A stretch of DNA of 17,151 nucleotides from JANYCG01 sp031392945 (lineage in GTDB: Bacteria > Pseudomonadota > Gammaproteobacteria > Burkholderiales > Burkholderiaceae_C): the NCBI GenBank assembly GCA_031392945.1, contig JANMVT010000171.1, positions 1-17,151 of the forward strand, given 5' to 3'. Of this stretch, positions 13,927-17,151 are shown in pieces. Both the position numbers and the translations under genes were made by a program. Position 1 is the first letter of the stretch. The number at the start of each line of letters is the position of its first letter. Below the pieces are notes generated by a model, which did no database searches, was not told the origin of the DNA, and saw only the letters and a list, made by a program, of their open reading frames with translations.

Positions 13927-16176
13927 ATGCCCATGTTTCCAATGCCCAGGATCGGGCTGGCTGACAATTCGGCCGGTTCGAAACCTGCATTGCGTGATTG
14001 CATTGAAGCGGTGCTGATACAGTCCGACAGCCTGATGGACGGCGTCATCGCCGGTTTGAATGCGACCAAAAGCCGTTCCAACAGCAAGGCCGCGCACGTC
14101 AGCGACAACTTGGCCAACCGGGCCGCGGTGGAACATCTGCGCGACAACGCCAAAGGCGTCAAAGAGACATTCGCCGCTGAATTGCGCACAGCCCTGTATA
14201 ACCGCGGCGCGCACGAAATGGCCGAGCGGCCCGCGTTGCGCTTCGACGATTTCCAGTTTTTGGACGAGATCGAGATCGACGCCAACATTGAATTCGCGCT
14301 GACGCAGCAAGAGCTCAGCCAGTCCGTCGATGACGTGTTGCCGCCGCTCAATGCACTGGTGAGCAATCTGCTGGGCCTGATCACGGTGCAGTCCCAGCTT
14401 AACCCCCTCAAGCCCGAGGCCTTTGTGCAGGCCTTGCGCGGCTGCTTCACGAAACATGTGCAGGACGACGCCGTGCGCATTGCCCTGCTTACGGCTGCCG
14501 CGCGCCTGCTTGGCCTCTCCTTGCGCCAGCTCTACAAGGATTTGGCGCATTGGCTGCGTTCACAAGGCGTCGAGCCCGCTTTGCCGGCTGGCATCCTGAT
14601 GGGCGCCAGCGGCATGTCGGGCGCGAAAATGCCGGAGACCGCCGTCAGCCGCACCCTGCTGACGCTGGACAAGCTGCGCCGCCTGCTCTCCGGCGATTTC
14701 GACGCCGGTTTTGGCCCCACCGCCACGTCGCCCAAGGACTTCCTGCACACCGTGCCTTACTCGGTCGTTGCGCTGGAGGATTTGAAGCTGGTCGAGCCGA
14801 TGATGCTCCGGCTGGCCAAACGCGCCAAACAGCAAAGCGCCATTGAGGCGAAAAGCGACGCCAGCTATGCCAATTCCGGCATGCTCGCCAACGACAACCC
14901 GCAGTCCAAACAACTCGGGCGCCAGCTCGGTGGCGAAGTGGTGCGCCTGATGCTCGAAAACCTGATCAACGACAAGCGCCTGCTGCCCCGCGTGCGCGGG
15001 TTGCTCAAAGACCTGGAGCCGGTGTTGTTGCAGTTGTCCCAATCCGATCCGCGTTACTTCAGCGAGCGCCAGCACCCCGCGCGCCAACTGCTCGACCGCA
15101 TGACCCACCGCAGCCTGGCCTTTTCCTCTGAAAACGACGAAGGTTTCGGCAAATTCTCCAAGGCGGTTTCCAACACGGTCCAGGTGCTGGCTGGCGGAAG
15201 CGGGGACGCCGCATCCTTCGCGCGGGCCTTGCGCAAGCTCGAAGACGGCTGGGAGCGCGACGACCAGGCGCTGCGCAAACGCCACGAAGAAAGCGCCAGG
15301 GCCCTGCTACAGGCGGAGCAGCGCAACATGCTGGCGCAACGCTTCGCTGAAGATTTCCAGAAACGGGTCAAAGACAAGGAAGTGCCGGAACTGATCGCCG
15401 CCTTCTTGCGCGGGCCTTGGGCGCAAGTGGCGGCCGCCTCCCAACTCAGCCGCGCCGAAGGCGTTTCCGACCCGGACGGCTACGTGGCCCTGGTCGATGA
15501 CCTGGTCTGGAGCGTGCGGTTGCGCGTGGCCCGGCGCAACCGCGCCAAACTGGTCAAGATGGTGCCGGCCCTGCTGGTCAAACTGCGCCAGGGCCTGCAA
15601 CTGATCCATTACCCGGAGGAGCGCATTCCGGTCCTGTTTGACGCCCTGGTCAGCCTGCACGAACAAGCCTTTGAAGGACCGCGCGCAGCCGCGCCAGCCG
15701 CAGATGGCGCGGCGAACCCCGAACCGCTTGCCCCAAGGGACAGCGAATTCGCCGAGTCGGCGCTGGACTCCAAAGTGTCCTGGATGGGCGAGCTCGAAGC
15801 CAACGAATCCGGCTATGTCGGCGGCGGCGCCGACAACGGCGCTGAATTCGGCCCCAATTCGGTGGTGCCTGCCGATGCCGAACCCGGCCCCTGGTCGGTC
15901 GCCGACCTTGACATCGGCTCCTGGGTCGAGCTGATGCTGCAAGGCGTCTGGATCCGCGCGCAACTGACTTGGGCCAGCCCGCATCTTACTTTGTTCATGT
16001 TTATCTCGGGCAAGGGCCTGGCGCATTCCATGTCCCGGCGCACCATGGACCGCCGGCGCGCCCAGGGCCTGATCCGCGTGGTGTCAGACGGCAACATCGT
16101 CGGTAGCGCGCTGGACGCGGTGGCGCAGACCGCGCTCAGAAACAACCCCGAACACCCCGAAGTGCCGCCGCCCTGA
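13927..16176 (+). CDS. DUF1631 family protein of unknown function
   Basis: This 749-residue soluble protein belongs to the DUF1631 family of beta- and gammaproteobacteria (sometimes mislabelled thymidine phosphorylase). No signal peptide or membrane span is seen. Most of the protein is predicted helical and charged, for example the 'EDGWERDDQALRKRHEESAR' stretch near residue 440, which looks coiled-coil. A linker rich in Ala, Pro, Asp and Glu (about 585-655) precedes a C-terminal beta-rich part from about 660: GSWVEL, RAQLTWASPHLTLFMF and GKGLAHSMSRRTMDRR. This reads like a PilZ-type barrel, but the canonical RxxxR then D/NxSxxG order is not seen. The ATG at 13927 has GGGAG 9 nt upstream. It stands alone between rhlE and ettA. 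Function is unknown. Confidence 0.8.
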   Translation: MPMFPMPRIGLADNSAGSKPALRDCIEAVLIQSDSLMDGVIAGLNATKSRSNSKAAHVSDNLANRAAVEHLRDNAKGVKETFAAELRTALYNRGAHEMAERPALRFDDFQFLDEIEIDANIEFALTQQELSQSVDDVLPPLNALVSNLLGLITVQSQLNPLKPEAFVQALRGCFTKHVQDDAVRIALLTAAARLLGLSLRQLYKDLAHWLRSQGVEPALPAGILMGASGMSGAKMPETAVSRTLLTLDKLRRLLSGDFDAGFGPTATSPKDFLHTVPYSVVALEDLKLVEPMMLRLAKRAKQQSAIEAKSDASYANSGMLANDNPQSKQLGRQLGGEVVRLMLENLINDKRLLPRVRGLLKDLEPVLLQLSQSDPRYFSERQHPARQLLDRMTHRSLAFSSENDEGFGKFSKAVSNTVQVLAGGSGDAASFARALRKLEDGWERDDQALRKRHEESARALLQAEQRNMLAQRFAEDFQKRVKDKEVPELIAAFLRGPWAQVAAASQLSRAEGVSDPDGYVALVDDLVWSVRLRVARRNRAKLVKMVPALLVKLRQGLQLIHYPEERIPVLFDALVSLHEQAFEGPRAAAPAADGAANPEPLAPRDSEFAESALDSKVSWMGELEANESGYVGGGADNGAEFGPNSVVPADAEPGPWSVADLDIGSWVELMLQGVWIRAQLTWASPHLTLFMFISGKGLAHSMSRRTMDRRRAQGLIRVVSDGNIVGSALDAVAQTALRNNPEHPEVPPP

Positions 16177-16180
16177 GCGA

Positions 16181-16206
16181 AAGTAAGCCAAAGTATGCCA
16201 AAGCGG
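16181..16206 (+). repeat. Short decamer tandem repeat after the DUF1631 stop
   Basis: Units AAGTAAGCCA, AAGTATGCCA and the partial AAGCGG follow one another four bases after the DUF1631 TGA. There are only two and a half copies, so this may be chance or replication slippage. Confidence 0.4.
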
Positions 16207-16234
16207 TGAATTGGGGCGGCACGGCCTCAATTCA
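16207..16234 (+). terminator. Hairpin downstream of the DUF1631 gene
   Basis: An 11-bp stem (16207-16217 with 16224-16234, one G-U pair) closes a 6-nt loop GGCACG. It lies 31 nt past the DUF1631 stop. No U-tract follows, so it is either a weak terminator or an mRNA 3'-end stabiliser. Confidence 0.5.
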
Positions 16235-16266
16235 GCACTGGAATCCGGCCGCATGGGGCCCTGCGG

Positions 16267-16294
16267 GCTGCCAGCGCGTGGCAGCGTCGATAAT
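16267..16294 (+). promoter_or_regulatory. Inverted repeat and -10-like GATAAT upstream of ettA
   Basis: GCTGCCA (16267-16273) and TGGCAGC (16279-16285) form a perfect 7-bp inverted repeat with a 5-nt spacer. Three nucleotides further on is GATAAT (16289-16294), a good -10 box. No convincing -35 hexamer is at 16-18 nt. It is a possible ettA promoter with an adjoining protein-binding site, 53 nt before the ATG. Confidence 0.35.
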
Positions 16295-16346
16295 CAGCCC
16301 TGTTCATCACCGCTTCTTCATCGCTTCACCATCGATCTATCAAACA

Positions 16347-17151
<805 letters not shown>

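Noticed and set aside
14560..16026. Two long antisense frames within the DUF1631 gene
   Set aside because: The plus-strand frame is continuous over 749 codons with a good ribosome binding site; the antisense frames have no start signals or recognisable domains.
16206..16346. N-terminal extension of the ettA frame by 47 codons from the ATG at 16206
   Set aside because: EttA proteins begin at MAQYVFSMNRVGK; the extension crosses a hairpin and shows no conserved features.

Overview
The window reads as a chromosomal segment of a GC-rich betaproteobacterium, most likely Burkholderiales and probably Comamonadaceae (Rhodoferax/Polaromonas-like). That placement is inferred from protein style, base composition and the presence of a DUF1631 protein and a Gly-rich RhlE. 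No rRNA, tRNA, CRISPR array, phage gene or insertion sequence was seen.

Positions 1-11693 form one sugar-acid catabolic locus built around a divergent promoter region at about 3163-3310. Leftward (minus strand) run an IlvD/Edd-family aldonate dehydratase, a PfkB-family 2-keto-3-deoxygluconate kinase, and the start of a 2-dehydro-3-deoxygalactonokinase (dgoK) that leaves the window. Rightward (plus strand) run a D-2-hydroxyacid dehydrogenase, a GntR/FadR-type repressor, a CUT1 ABC importer (binding protein, two permeases, ATPase), a gluconate 5-dehydrogenase-like SDR, an L-idonate 5-dehydrogenase-like zinc enzyme and a small cupin. A 21-bp near-perfect palindrome, with a candidate leftward -10 box inside it, sits in the divergent region and is the obvious operator candidate for the GntR protein. 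A simple reading is that sugars or sugar acids are imported, interconverted to an aldonate (idonate to 5-ketogluconate to gluconate, 2-ketoaldonate to aldonate), dehydrated to a 2-keto-3-deoxyaldonate, phosphorylated and cleaved by an aldolase outside the window: a semi-phosphorylative Entner-Doudoroff-type route. The true substrate is not proven by sequence.

Positions 11694-17151 are housekeeping genes: rhlE (minus strand, DEAD-box RNA helicase), a 409-bp noncoding stretch with an orphan terminator-like hairpin, a 749-residue DUF1631 protein of unknown function, and the first part of ettA (ABC-F translation factor). The ettA frame is interrupted by an in-frame TAG at 17016-17018, right after the first ATPase domain, while recognisable EttA sequence continues in the same frame to the window edge.

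The best items for a second look are the ettA stop codon, a 16-bp hairpin lying between a Shine-Dalgarno-like sequence and the start of the first permease gene, the operator palindrome, and the pairing of two 2-keto-3-deoxyaldonate kinases with idonate and ketogluconate enzymes in one locus. I found no convincing wholly new system.
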